Assembly (NCBI GenBank): GCA_964649385.1
Contig: CAZYRA010000047.1
Location: 1 to 9,012 of the forward strand
Reading direction: 5' to 3'
Source of the DNA: UBA5760 sp964649385
Lineage (GTDB): Bacteria > Chloroflexota > Dehalococcoidia > Dehalococcoidales > UBA5760
DNA: 9,012 nt
Shown here: piece by piece, positions 1 through 6,361 of the stretch
Layout: every line of letters begins with the position of its first letter
How positions within the stretch are numbered: the first letter of the stretch is position 1
Position numbers and translations under genes: made by a program
Notes under the pieces: model-generated
Databases searched by the model: none
Told to the model about the DNA's origin: nothing
What the model saw: only the letters and a program-made list of their open reading frames with translations

Positions 1-138
1 GGCAAAATAATGGTCTGTGAGCTTTGCGTGGGGGCCAAGGATATTAAACCAGAGGATTTGAGGGAAGAGGTGGAGGTAACAGGGGCAACCTCGTTCTTAG
101 GCGAAATCAGTGATGCCCAGATAACCTTCTCTTTCTAA
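1..138 (+). CDS. DsrE-family protein, C-terminal fragment (5' end outside window)
   Basis: Frame 1 is open from the left edge to TAA at 136-138, giving the last 45 residues of a protein. The fragment has a CELC motif at its start, then an acidic helix (KPEDLREEVEV), then GATSFLGEISDA and a short hydrophobic end, ITFSF. This is the usual tail of small DsrE/DsrF-like proteins, where a cysteine pair is followed by 'x-x-DL-x-x-x-V-x-x-x-GA'. Known members are cytoplasmic sulfur-transfer or sulfur-binding proteins that work with TusA carriers. A TusA-like gene starts 28 bp downstream, which supports the same role here. The upstream two thirds, including any catalytic cysteine there, cannot be seen. 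The family call rests on a short piece and is moderately sure. Confidence 0.6.
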   Translation, partial: GKIMVCELCVGAKDIKPEDLREEVEVTGATSFLGEISDAQITFSF

Positions 139-166
139 GAATACAGTATTAATAAAGGAGGCGAAC

Positions 167-391
167 ATGGCAGTACATATTTTAGATGTCTTAGGGCTCA
201 AGTGCCCCCAACCAGTGCTCAAACTGGCCGTAATGGCTAAGGATATTCCTCCGGGAGATACCGTAGAGGTGCTGGCTGATTGCGAGTCTTTCCCCAAGGA
301 TATGCCGGCATGGTGCGCCAAGACGAAAAGGACGCTACTTTTCTGTGTGGATGAAGGTGGGGGGAAATTTAAGGCACAAATCCAGTTCTAA
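167..391 (+). CDS. TusA-like sulfur carrier protein (cysteine-rich variant)
   Basis: A 74-residue protein of normal TusA/SirA size. The family signature is near the N-terminus: LDVLGLKCPQPVLKL, with the sulfur-accepting Cys13 in a C-P-x-P motif. The middle has the typical D-x-x-S-x-x-x-D-M-P-A-W segment (residues 38-49). TusA proteins carry a persulfide on this cysteine and pass it between cytoplasmic sulfurtransferases and acceptor enzymes. The start ATG is preceded by AAGGAGG (155-161) at ideal spacing. It sits between a DsrE-like gene and an MvhD/HdrA block, so it probably delivers sulfur to, or accepts it from, the HdrA-like complex. Besides Cys13 it has Cys39, Cys50 and Cys60, more than the downstream TusA-like protein, which has one cysteine. 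Family call is firm; the partner is inferred. Confidence 0.88.
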   Translation: MAVHILDVLGLKCPQPVLKLAVMAKDIPPGDTVEVLADCESFPKDMPAWCAKTKRTLLFCVDEGGGKFKAQIQF

Positions 392-404
392 CCCGGGGGT
401 ATTT

Positions 405-830
405 ATGGAAGAAGAATTCAAACCGAGGATAGTTGGCTTTCTTTGTAATTGGTGTTCCTATGCTGGTGCAGACCTTGCCGGAGCAACAAAATTAGATATC
501 CCATCATCCCTCTCAGTTATCAAGGTTATGTGCTCAGGCAGGGTTGACCCGGTTCTTGTTGCCACCGCGCTCCTACATGGAGCTGACGGGGTGCTAGTTG
601 CCGGGTGCCACCCAGGTGACTGTCACTACAGAGAAGGAAATTACTATGCCCGCCGGAGATTTGCCCTTTTGAAAAAAACTATCGAGACCTTGGGGCTGGA
701 TTCGGAAAGGCTTATGCTCGCCTGGGTATCAGCATCAGAAGGGCAAAGATTTAAAGAGGTAACTAACGAATTTGCCAAGCATATCAAGCAAATGGGCCCC
801 AATCCTATGAGGAAGAAAATTTCACTGTGA
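405..830 (+). CDS. MvhD-type [2Fe-2S] electron-transfer subunit (stand-alone)
   Basis: A 141-residue protein matching the MvhD/FlpD family (delta subunit of methyl-viologen-reducing hydrogenase) over its whole length. It has five family cysteines: Cys14 and Cys17 in FLCNWCSYAGADLAG, Cys43 in MCSGRVDP, and Cys68 and Cys73 in GCHPGDCHY, followed by GNYYARRR. In characterised complexes MvhD carries an iron-sulfur cluster and links HdrA to an electron-donating enzyme such as hydrogenase or formate dehydrogenase. The frame is open upstream to an ATG at 345, but the start at 405 is preferred. It fits the family N-terminus, has a purine-rich CGGGGGT 6-12 bp upstream, and avoids overlap with the TusA-like gene. 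The 3' end overlaps the next gene's GTG by 4 bp (GTGA), implying translational coupling to the HdrA-like protein. Confidence 0.92.
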   Translation: MEEEFKPRIVGFLCNWCSYAGADLAGATKLDIPSSLSVIKVMCSGRVDPVLVATALLHGADGVLVAGCHPGDCHYREGNYYARRRFALLKKTIETLGLDSERLMLAWVSASEGQRFKEVTNEFAKHIKQMGPNPMRKKISL

Positions 831-2125
831 ATGGTGAAAGCGAGATGAACAATAAAGAACAAAACACTCCGATGCTGGTTATCGGGGGTGGTATTGCTGG
901 TATTGAGGCAAGCTTATTACTGGCTAACTCGGGGAGAAAGGTATACCTCGTTGAAAAGACTTCGTATACCGGTGGCAACGTAATTAAGTTTGAGGATGTA
1001 TACCCCAACATGGATTGTGCCACCTGTATGATAGCCCCGAAACAGCAAGAGCTGTTGGATAACGAGAACATTGAACTGCTGACACTCAGCCAGGTCGAAT
1101 CTGTCAGTGGTTCCTTGGGAAATTTCTCGGTAGGAGTCAAGAAAAAGGCAGGGTATGTTGACCCGGAAAACTGCATCGGATGTGGTGCCTGCTATGACCC
1201 CTGTCCGGTAGAGGTAGACAACGAATTTGAAGAAAGGCTCTCAAAAAGAAAGGCAATATATATTCCTTGTGCCGGGGCTCTCCCCAATGTTCCTGTCATT
1301 GACACCGAGAACTGTCTGCGCTTCAAAGGACAAGATTGCCAAGCCTGCCAGGAAACCTGCGTGTTTGAAGCTATCGACTTCACCCAGCAGGACGAGGAGC
1401 TCCAGCTTAAGGTTGGCGCCATTGTTGTTGCCACTGGCTTTAAATCACTTGACCTCAGCCAAACTACCCAGTATGGGTATGCGAAACTCAGCAATGTCTA
1501 CTCCGCTATGGAGATGGAAAGATTACTTGCCTCTAACGGACCTACGGAAGGGCAAATTACACTAAAAAATGGTGAGCCGCCGGCTTCGGTGGCTATCATC
1601 CACTGTGTAGGACGGGAAGAGAAAGGCTATTGCTCCTCAGTATGCTGTATGGCCTCTCTCAAAATATCGCACTTCCTCAAGAAAAAGTTGCCCGAAGTAA
1701 AGATAACCCAGTTTTACTCTGATCTCTGTATTCCAGGTAAAGCCTATCAGAGGTTTTACGAAGAGGTGAAGGAAAGCGGGGTTGATTTCATTCGGGCTAC
1801 AGTAAGTGGAGTTTCACAGGCGGGGAAAGAACTGGCCCTCAAGTATAAAACTGAGGATGGCCGGGAGAACACCTTAACTGCCGACATGGTTATCCTCAAC
1901 CCGGCGGTTGAACCGGGAGCTGATTCAACAAAGCTGGCAGAAATACTAAATATTCCTCAAAGTAAGGATGGATTCTTTAGTGAAAAGGAACCAGACCTTA
2001 CTTCTGTAGCTACAGTACAAGACGGCATATTTATTGCCGGGTGTGCCCAGGGTCCTAAAGATATTGCCGAGACAGTAGCTGAAGCAGAAGCGACAGCGGG
2101 TAGAATACTTTCATTATTGAGGTAG
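827..2125 (+). CDS. HdrA/QmoA-like FAD and iron-sulfur protein, short form
   Basis: A 432-residue cytoplasmic flavoprotein of the HdrA/QmoA family. In order: the FAD-binding GGGIAG (residues 20-25); VYLVEK; the FAD-proximal cysteine site DCATC (Cys64, Cys67); an inserted ferredoxin region with Cys116/119/122/126 (CIGCGACYDPCP) and Cys163/171/174/178; a second dinucleotide-domain part ending in VVATGF; then the family motif CVGREEKGYCSSVCC (Cys260, 269, 273, 274). It lacks the HdrA N-terminal domain and the C-terminal double ferredoxin, as in QmoA. It should move electrons between FAD and Fe-S clusters, possibly by bifurcation. The GTG start overlaps the mvhD-like stop by 4 bp. An ATG at 845 is the alternative and would remove only six residues. 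The next gene is a paralog 10 bp downstream, probably its partner. Confidence 0.9.
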   Translation: MNGESEMNNKEQNTPMLVIGGGIAGIEASLLLANSGRKVYLVEKTSYTGGNVIKFEDVYPNMDCATCMIAPKQQELLDNENIELLTLSQVESVSGSLGNFSVGVKKKAGYVDPENCIGCGACYDPCPVEVDNEFEERLSKRKAIYIPCAGALPNVPVIDTENCLRFKGQDCQACQETCVFEAIDFTQQDEELQLKVGAIVVATGFKSLDLSQTTQYGYAKLSNVYSAMEMERLLASNGPTEGQITLKNGEPPASVAIIHCVGREEKGYCSSVCCMASLKISHFLKKKLPEVKITQFYSDLCIPGKAYQRFYEEVKESGVDFIRATVSGVSQAGKELALKYKTEDGRENTLTADMVILNPAVEPGADSTKLAEILNIPQSKDGFFSEKEPDLTSVATVQDGIFIAGCAQGPKDIAETVAEAEATAGRILSLLR

Positions 2126-2135
2126 AGGATAACAG

Positions 2136-3833
2136 ATGGCAAAGAGGATAGGTATATTTTTATGCGAATGTGGAACTAACATAAGCGAGAAGGTGGATTT
2201 TGACCAAGTAACCGCTGTGGTCTCTCCTCTTAGGGATGTAGAAGTTATTGAGAGGCACAAGCTTCTATGTTCTGAGGGTGGAAAGGAATTCCTAAAACAA
2301 AGCATCGAAGAACACGGCTTAACACACGTGGTAGTGGCTGCTTGCTCACCAAAGCAACATGAAATTACCTTTATGAATGTGTGTGAACAGGCAGGTCTTA
2401 ATCCGCAACTCTTCCAACTTGCCAACATACGCGAACAGTGTGCCTGGGTCACACCGAATGGGGAAGAGGCCACCGACAAGGCAATAAGACAAATAAGAGC
2501 CGCTATCAGCAGGGTTCGCTATCACAACCCCATTGAGAAAAAAGAGGTGGAGTGCTCCCCCGACGTATTGGTAATCGGCGGGGGTATTGCCGGGATTAAA
2601 GCCAGCCAGTTACTGGCAGCACCGGATAGAAAGGTCTACCTGGTGGAGAAAACCTCCTCCCTGGGAGGCAAAACAAAAGGCTTTAGCAAGCTATTCACCA
2701 GTATGGATTCCGGCTTGAGCCTGATGGAACAGGAGTTAGAGAGCCTTAAGGCTAATGAATATATCGAGGTTCTCACTGAGAGCGAGGTAGAGCAGGTTTT
2801 GGGCTTCCTCGGAAATTTCGAGGTGCAGGTAAGGACAAAGGCGAAAGACGAAGGACGAAGCTTCAATGTTGGAGCAATAATACTGGCTACTGGTTTTGAG
2901 CTATTTGACTCCAAAGAGCTTCCTCAATACGGATACGGGAAATTAGACGATGTCTACACAAGCCTGGAGTTTGAGGAGATGAACCTCCCCAGCGGGCCTA
3001 CTGGCGGCAAAATCCTCCTCAAAAACGGTAAGCCTCCCCAATCGATAGCCATTATTCATTGTGTGGGCCGGGAAGAAAAAGATTATTGCTCCAAGGTATG
3101 TTGCCTGTATTCACTAAAATTCGACCGGATGCTGAAGTCCCAACTTCCTCAAGCTAAGGTATCCCATTTCTACTCTGACCTCTGTCTTCCAGGCAAATCC
3201 CACCAGAGGTTCTATGAGCAGACGCTTGAGTTGGGTATTGAGTTTGTCCGCTCGGCGAAAACCGAGGTTGCCAGCAATGGAAAGGGGACCGTCATCAAAT
3301 ATGAAGCCGAAACCGGCTCAAAAGGCGAATCGGTTTCCGACATGGTGATCCTCATCCCGGCGATGGAGAGCAGTCGTGATACTCAGAAGCTTGCTGAAAT
3401 GCTTAAGCTCCCTCAAGACAAGAGTGGGTTCTTTGTAGAAGAGCACCAATTACTCTCTCCCGTGGCATCCGCTGTGGAGGGAATTTTTGTGGTTGGCTGT
3501 GCCCAAGGACCCCAGAGTATTTCCGAATCGATAGTTCAAGCAGAGGCTGCTACTGGGAAGATACTCTCGGCGCTAGTCCCAGGCCGGAAATTAGAAATTG
3601 AAGTTAGAACATCCGAGGTATCGGAAAGCTTCTGTACTGGGTGTAAAACCTGCATCTTAGTTTGCCCTTATGGCGCTATCACCTTCGACGAGGCGAAGAG
3701 AATCTCTGTCGTAAATGATGTTTTGTGTCACGGCTGCGGAAACTGTGTCGCCGCCTGTCCCTCCGGGGCGGTAAGTCTGAAGCACTTTACCTTTGGGCAA
3801 ATCTACCAGGAGCTTAAGGAAGTACTGCGGTAA
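2136..3833 (+). CDS. HdrA/QmoB-like FAD and iron-sulfur protein with C-terminal 2x[4Fe-4S]
   Basis: A 565-residue paralog of the preceding protein. Residues 1-130 form the HdrA N-terminal domain (CECGTNI with Cys10/Cys12, Cys45, Cys70 in ACSPKQHE, then ANIREQC). The FAD site GGGIAG is at 148-153. The family motif CVGREEKDYCSKVCC and YSDLCLPGK follow in the second half. Two ferredoxin motifs close the protein: Cys500/503/506/510 and Cys531/534/537/541. Two things differ from standard HdrA. The FAD-proximal DCxxC reads DSGLS (Ser192, Ser195), and the internal ferredoxin insert is missing. QmoB has a similar core but carries a fused MvhD domain; here that domain is the separate gene at 405. The ATG lies 10 bp after the previous stop, with GAGGA close upstream. 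Probable role: the electron-distributing partner in an HdrA-HdrA'-MvhD complex. Confidence 0.9.
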   Translation: MAKRIGIFLCECGTNISEKVDFDQVTAVVSPLRDVEVIERHKLLCSEGGKEFLKQSIEEHGLTHVVVAACSPKQHEITFMNVCEQAGLNPQLFQLANIREQCAWVTPNGEEATDKAIRQIRAAISRVRYHNPIEKKEVECSPDVLVIGGGIAGIKASQLLAAPDRKVYLVEKTSSLGGKTKGFSKLFTSMDSGLSLMEQELESLKANEYIEVLTESEVEQVLGFLGNFEVQVRTKAKDEGRSFNVGAIILATGFELFDSKELPQYGYGKLDDVYTSLEFEEMNLPSGPTGGKILLKNGKPPQSIAIIHCVGREEKDYCSKVCCLYSLKFDRMLKSQLPQAKVSHFYSDLCLPGKSHQRFYEQTLELGIEFVRSAKTEVASNGKGTVIKYEAETGSKGESVSDMVILIPAMESSRDTQKLAEMLKLPQDKSGFFVEEHQLLSPVASAVEGIFVVGCAQGPQSISESIVQAEAATGKILSALVPGRKLEIEVRTSEVSESFCTGCKTCILVCPYGAITFDEAKRISVVNDVLCHGCGNCVAACPSGAVSLKHFTFGQIYQELKEVLR

Positions 3834-3838
3834 TTATC

Positions 3839-3851
3839 GGAGCGAAGCTCC
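3839..3851 (+). repeat. Short perfect hairpin after the HdrA-like gene
   Basis: Five-base-pair stem GGAGC/GCTCC with a GAA loop, beginning 6 bp after the TAA stop. There is no T run downstream, so it is not a classical intrinsic terminator. It could stabilise the upstream transcript end or be chance. Confidence 0.3.
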
Positions 3852-3881
3852 CTAAGAGCCGTGTTTGGTTAGACGGGATGG

Positions 3882-3899
3882 TTAGCTCTATGTAGCTAA
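3882..3899. repeat. Inverted repeat TTAGCT-N6-AGCTAA, possible operator
   Basis: Perfect 6-bp arms separated by CTATGT, 30 bp upstream of the GTG start of the second TusA-like gene. The geometry suits either a small hairpin or a dimeric repressor site at a promoter using TAAAAT (3902-3907). No regulator gene is in the window, so the operator reading is only a possibility. Confidence 0.25.
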
Positions 3900-3928
3900 T
3901 CTAAAATATACAAAAAGGAGAAAGTGAA

Positions 3929-4183
3929 GTGACGGATGAAATAAAGGTTGACAAGACTCTTGATGTAAAGGGGGAAATCTGCCCCAATCCGGATGTGAGG
4001 ACACTGACGACGCTTGAAAAGATGGAGAAGGGTCAGATTCTGGAGGTTCTGCTTGACTACCCGCTGTCGGTGGAGCGTATTCCTAGAAATGTGGAAAACA
4101 GGAAGCACAAGGTATTGAAGGTGGAAAAGATTGATGGGACCGACCACCGGATATTGATAGAAGCCAAAGCTAACAGGGAATAA
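3929..4183 (+). CDS. TusA-family sulfur carrier, YeeD/TsuB-like
   Basis: An 84-residue protein starting at GTG, with a good AAAAGGAG ribosome site 9 bp upstream. The signature LDVKGEICPNPDVRTLTTLEKM places the single cysteine, Cys18, in C-P-x-P. The rest has the usual TusA beta-alpha layout with VLLDYPLSVERIPR, in place of the 'DIPAW' type seen in the other TusA-like protein of this window. It lies 50 bp upstream of a YeeE/YedE gene. TusA-family proteins encoded beside YeeE (YeeD/TsuB) are known to support thiosulfate uptake by taking or processing sulfur on the cytoplasmic side. That is the most likely job here. Family certain, specific role inferred from the neighbour. Confidence 0.87.
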   Translation: MTDEIKVDKTLDVKGEICPNPDVRTLTTLEKMEKGQILEVLLDYPLSVERIPRNVENRKHKVLKVEKIDGTDHRILIEAKANRE

Positions 4184-4221
4184 ATTCCTCAGGTCTTTAA
4201 CCCAAGATCAAATAAAGTAAC

Positions 4222-4228
4222 AAGGAGG
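4222..4228 (+). promoter_or_regulatory. Ribosome binding site that fixes a TTG start
   Basis: AAGGAGG ends 5 bp before the TTG at 4234. The first in-frame ATG would be codon 26, which would delete the first hydrophobic segment and the conserved Cys25 of the YeeE family. The TTG start is therefore strongly favoured. Confidence 0.75.
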
Positions 4229-4233
4229 AAGAA

Positions 4234-5280
4234 TTGAATCCATTGATATTTACTGGAATTGCTGTTGGATTCGCCTTCGGCTTTGCCCTGCAGAGGGGCA
4301 GGTTTTGTATGAACTCTGCTTTCAGAGACATCATCCTGATGAAGGATTATACCCTGCTAAAGGCAGTAGGTGTCGCCATTCTGGTGGCCATGATAGGTTT
4401 CGCTATCATGGATAAAACCGGGGTGATAACTGTCAACCCGGTACCCTTTTTCTGGGGCGCCTTAATGGTTGGTGGATTCGTATTCGGTATCGGGATGGTA
4501 CTGGCTGGCGGATGTGCCAGCGGCATCACCTACCGTCTGGGCGAGGGTATGATAGGTGCCATGATGGCAGTGCTCGGCTTGACGCTCTTTGGGCTGATGT
4601 CCAGTAAGGGTGTTTTCCATCCGGCCATCGCCACTCTCAGGAATGCCACAACAGTAACCCTGGCTGACGGTTCCGCACCCACACTGGCCAATCTGGCCGG
4701 TGTTCCCTTCTGGTTGATGGCATTAATCATTTCTGGTGTTGCCCTGGTCGTCTGGGGAGTAGTAACCAAGAAAAAGGCCGAGCAGGCAGAGACAGGCGAG
4801 AAAACCTCCGTTTACCAGAATATTTTCAAGAAGGGCTGGGGTTGGAAATCAGCAGGTATCGTGATCGGTGCTATAAATATAATTGCTTTCTATTCATCAG
4901 CTCTTGCCGGTCGAATGTATCCCCTGGGTATCTGCGGTGGCTACTGGACAACTACGGATTCCCTGATCACAGGTGTGAATCAAATGAACTGGCTGTCGGT
5001 AATGCTCCTCTCCACTATTTTGGGCGCTTTTGTCGCGGCTAAGGTCGCCGGCGAATTTAAGTTTAGGGCGCCACCACCCAAGACACTGGTGCAGACCTTC
5101 TTCGGCGGTGCCATCATGGGTTTTGGAGCCGCCATGGCAGGGGGCTGTAACATAACCCACGTCCTGAGTGGAGTGCCCCAGCTTGCGGTAAGTTCCATAC
5201 TGGGTGGCGCTTTCCTTATCTTCGGATGCTGGTTTATGGCTTGGATACTGTTCATTAGGCCGATGAGGAACCTGGACTAA
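4234..5280 (+). CDS. YeeE/YedE-family (TsuA-like) thiosulfate or sulfur-compound transporter
   Basis: A 348-residue polytopic membrane protein of normal YeeE/YedE length, starting at TTG. The two-fold repeat of the family is visible. The first half has GFALQRGRFCMNSAFRD (Cys25) and GMVLAGGCASG (Cys94). The second half has YPLGICGGYW (Cys234) and GFGAAMAGGCNITH (Cys305). Rough membrane segments are 4-20, 43-60, 70-92, 105-122, 160-177, 206-224, 248-268, 287-302 and 315-338, with a charged cytoplasmic loop near 179-200 (KKKAEQAETGEK). In the characterised family member, conserved cysteines of these motifs pass thiosulfate through the membrane, and all of them are kept here. Cys332 is extra. Flanking TusA-like and exported rhodanese genes point to sulfur import. 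The substrate could be thiosulfate, polysulfide or another sulfane; sequence cannot tell. Confidence 0.9.
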   Translation: MNPLIFTGIAVGFAFGFALQRGRFCMNSAFRDIILMKDYTLLKAVGVAILVAMIGFAIMDKTGVITVNPVPFFWGALMVGGFVFGIGMVLAGGCASGITYRLGEGMIGAMMAVLGLTLFGLMSSKGVFHPAIATLRNATTVTLADGSAPTLANLAGVPFWLMALIISGVALVVWGVVTKKKAEQAETGEKTSVYQNIFKKGWGWKSAGIVIGAINIIAFYSSALAGRMYPLGICGGYWTTTDSLITGVNQMNWLSVMLLSTILGAFVAAKVAGEFKFRAPPPKTLVQTFFGGAIMGFGAAMAGGCNITHVLSGVPQLAVSSILGGAFLIFGCWFMAWILFIRPMRNLD

Positions 5281-5299
5281 AAAAGGAGGATAGCTGGAA

Positions 5300-6328
5300 A
5301 TGAAGATGAAGCGTGCCATGCTTGCATTTGGAATTGCCGCACTGGTATTGATACCGGTATTCACGGTAGGCATGACAGAAGAGGCGCCGGAGACATCGCG
5401 GTTTGACGTAATCGCTACTGCTGCTGATGAGTATCTGAATGACCCCGATACGTTATTCAATATCGCATCCAAGGACATGTTAGCTAAAATGCTTTCCGAT
5501 AATCCATATATTATCAGTTGTCGAAGTGCTGAGGACTACGCCACGGGCCATATCCCGGGAGCAATTAACGTGTCTGCTGGCAGTCTGTTTAAGGCCGAGG
5601 GCTTGGCAAAGCTACCCAACGACGAGCAGATCATAGCCTACTGCTACACCGGCCATACTGGAAGCCAGGTTGCAGCCCTTCTCAATATATGTGGTTATGA
5701 CGCAACTAACCTTACTTGGGGAATAATGGGCTGGACCAAGGACACGGATGTTGCCAACAAACAGTTTGCTAACCCGGCCACAGATTTGCCTGTTGAAACC
5801 ATAGTCAATGAAGCAGTTATGACATACGACCTTCCCGCAGTTGATAATACATCTTCAACTGATGTATCGGAGATGATACAGGCGGCATGTGATAACTATG
5901 CCAGTGATGGCTTCAAGAATATCAAAGCTGGAGACTTATACGAGTTGATTACCGATGACGACCCGGCTAATGACCCGGTTATCCTTAGTGTCCGTAGTGC
6001 GGAGGACTATGCCAAAGGGCATATCCCGGGTGCTATCAACATAGGGTTAAAGAATATAGCCAAGGGGGAGAATCTACAGAAACTTAACCCTGATAAACAG
6101 ATCGTGGTCTACTGCTACACCGGCCGCACCGCAAGCCAGGCAACAGCAATCCTAAGTGCGTTAGGCTATGATGCTACTAATCTTCTGTGGGGAATTAGCG
6201 GCTGGACTACCGACCCTGACGTCGCTCCCAAGAGATTTAACCCCGAAACAAGTGTGGATTATCCATTCGCAACCGGCGCCGGTGCAGAGGTGCCAACAGC
6301 ACCAAGTGATGGTGGAGCGTGCGGCTAA
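5300..6328 (+). CDS. Exported tandem-rhodanese sulfurtransferase with C-terminal GGACG
   Basis: A 342-residue protein with an N-terminal signal sequence or anchor (MKMKR then a hydrophobic stretch to about residue 24, no lipobox), so it acts outside the cytoplasmic membrane. Two rhodanese domains follow, at about 50-155 and 205-312. Their active loops CYTGHTGSQ (Cys115) and CYTGRTASQ (Cys272) are both intact. They lie exactly 157 codons apart, the same spacing as the two RSAEDYA-x-GHIPGAIN motifs, showing internal duplication. The usual Asp before V-R in rhodanese is Ser in both (IISCRS, ILSVRS). The C-terminus is a flexible Ala/Pro/Gly tail ending GGACG. The start has GGAGG at 5285-5289; a second ATG at 5306 is possible. 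Downstream of YeeE, it likely prepares or delivers sulfane sulfur for import. Confidence 0.88.
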   Translation: MKMKRAMLAFGIAALVLIPVFTVGMTEEAPETSRFDVIATAADEYLNDPDTLFNIASKDMLAKMLSDNPYIISCRSAEDYATGHIPGAINVSAGSLFKAEGLAKLPNDEQIIAYCYTGHTGSQVAALLNICGYDATNLTWGIMGWTKDTDVANKQFANPATDLPVETIVNEAVMTYDLPAVDNTSSTDVSEMIQAACDNYASDGFKNIKAGDLYELITDDDPANDPVILSVRSAEDYAKGHIPGAINIGLKNIAKGENLQKLNPDKQIVVYCYTGRTASQATAILSALGYDATNLLWGISGWTTDPDVAPKRFNPETSVDYPFATGAGAEVPTAPSDGGACG

Positions 6329-6361
6329 GAAGATGTAATAGGGAAACCTGGGGGAGTTAAC

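Larger units (their letters stand above)
3834..3928. other. 95-bp intergenic region between the Hdr-like and sulfur-import genes
   Basis: This is one of the two largest gaps in the + strand cluster, the other being the post-terminator region. It holds a short perfect hairpin, GGAGC-GAA-GCTCC (3839-3851), just after the stop codon, without a following T tract. It also holds a perfect 6-bp inverted repeat, TTAGCT / AGCTAA, with a 6-nt loop (3882-3899). A TAAAAT at 3902-3907 could be a -10 element, but no convincing -35 lies 16-18 bp upstream. The ribosome site AAAAAGGAG (3912-3920) serves the next gene. The gap may hold a processing site, weak attenuator or internal promoter. None of these is proven. 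Confidence 0.35.

Noticed and set aside
345..404. N-terminal extension of the MvhD-like protein from ATG 345
   Set aside because: It would overlap the TusA-like gene by 47 bp, adds a non-family polar sequence, and ATG 405 fits the family start.
827..3833. Calling the HdrA pair a standard methanogen-type HdrABC or sHdr complex
   Set aside because: No HdrB (CCG-domain) or HdrC gene and no lipoate-binding protein is in the window. A Qmo-like description fits the domains better, though QmoC is also absent.
4897..5478. 193-residue minus-strand open frame opposite YeeE and the rhodanese start
   Set aside because: It spans two well-supported + strand genes, has no family motif, and mirrors their codon pattern. 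It is an antisense shadow.
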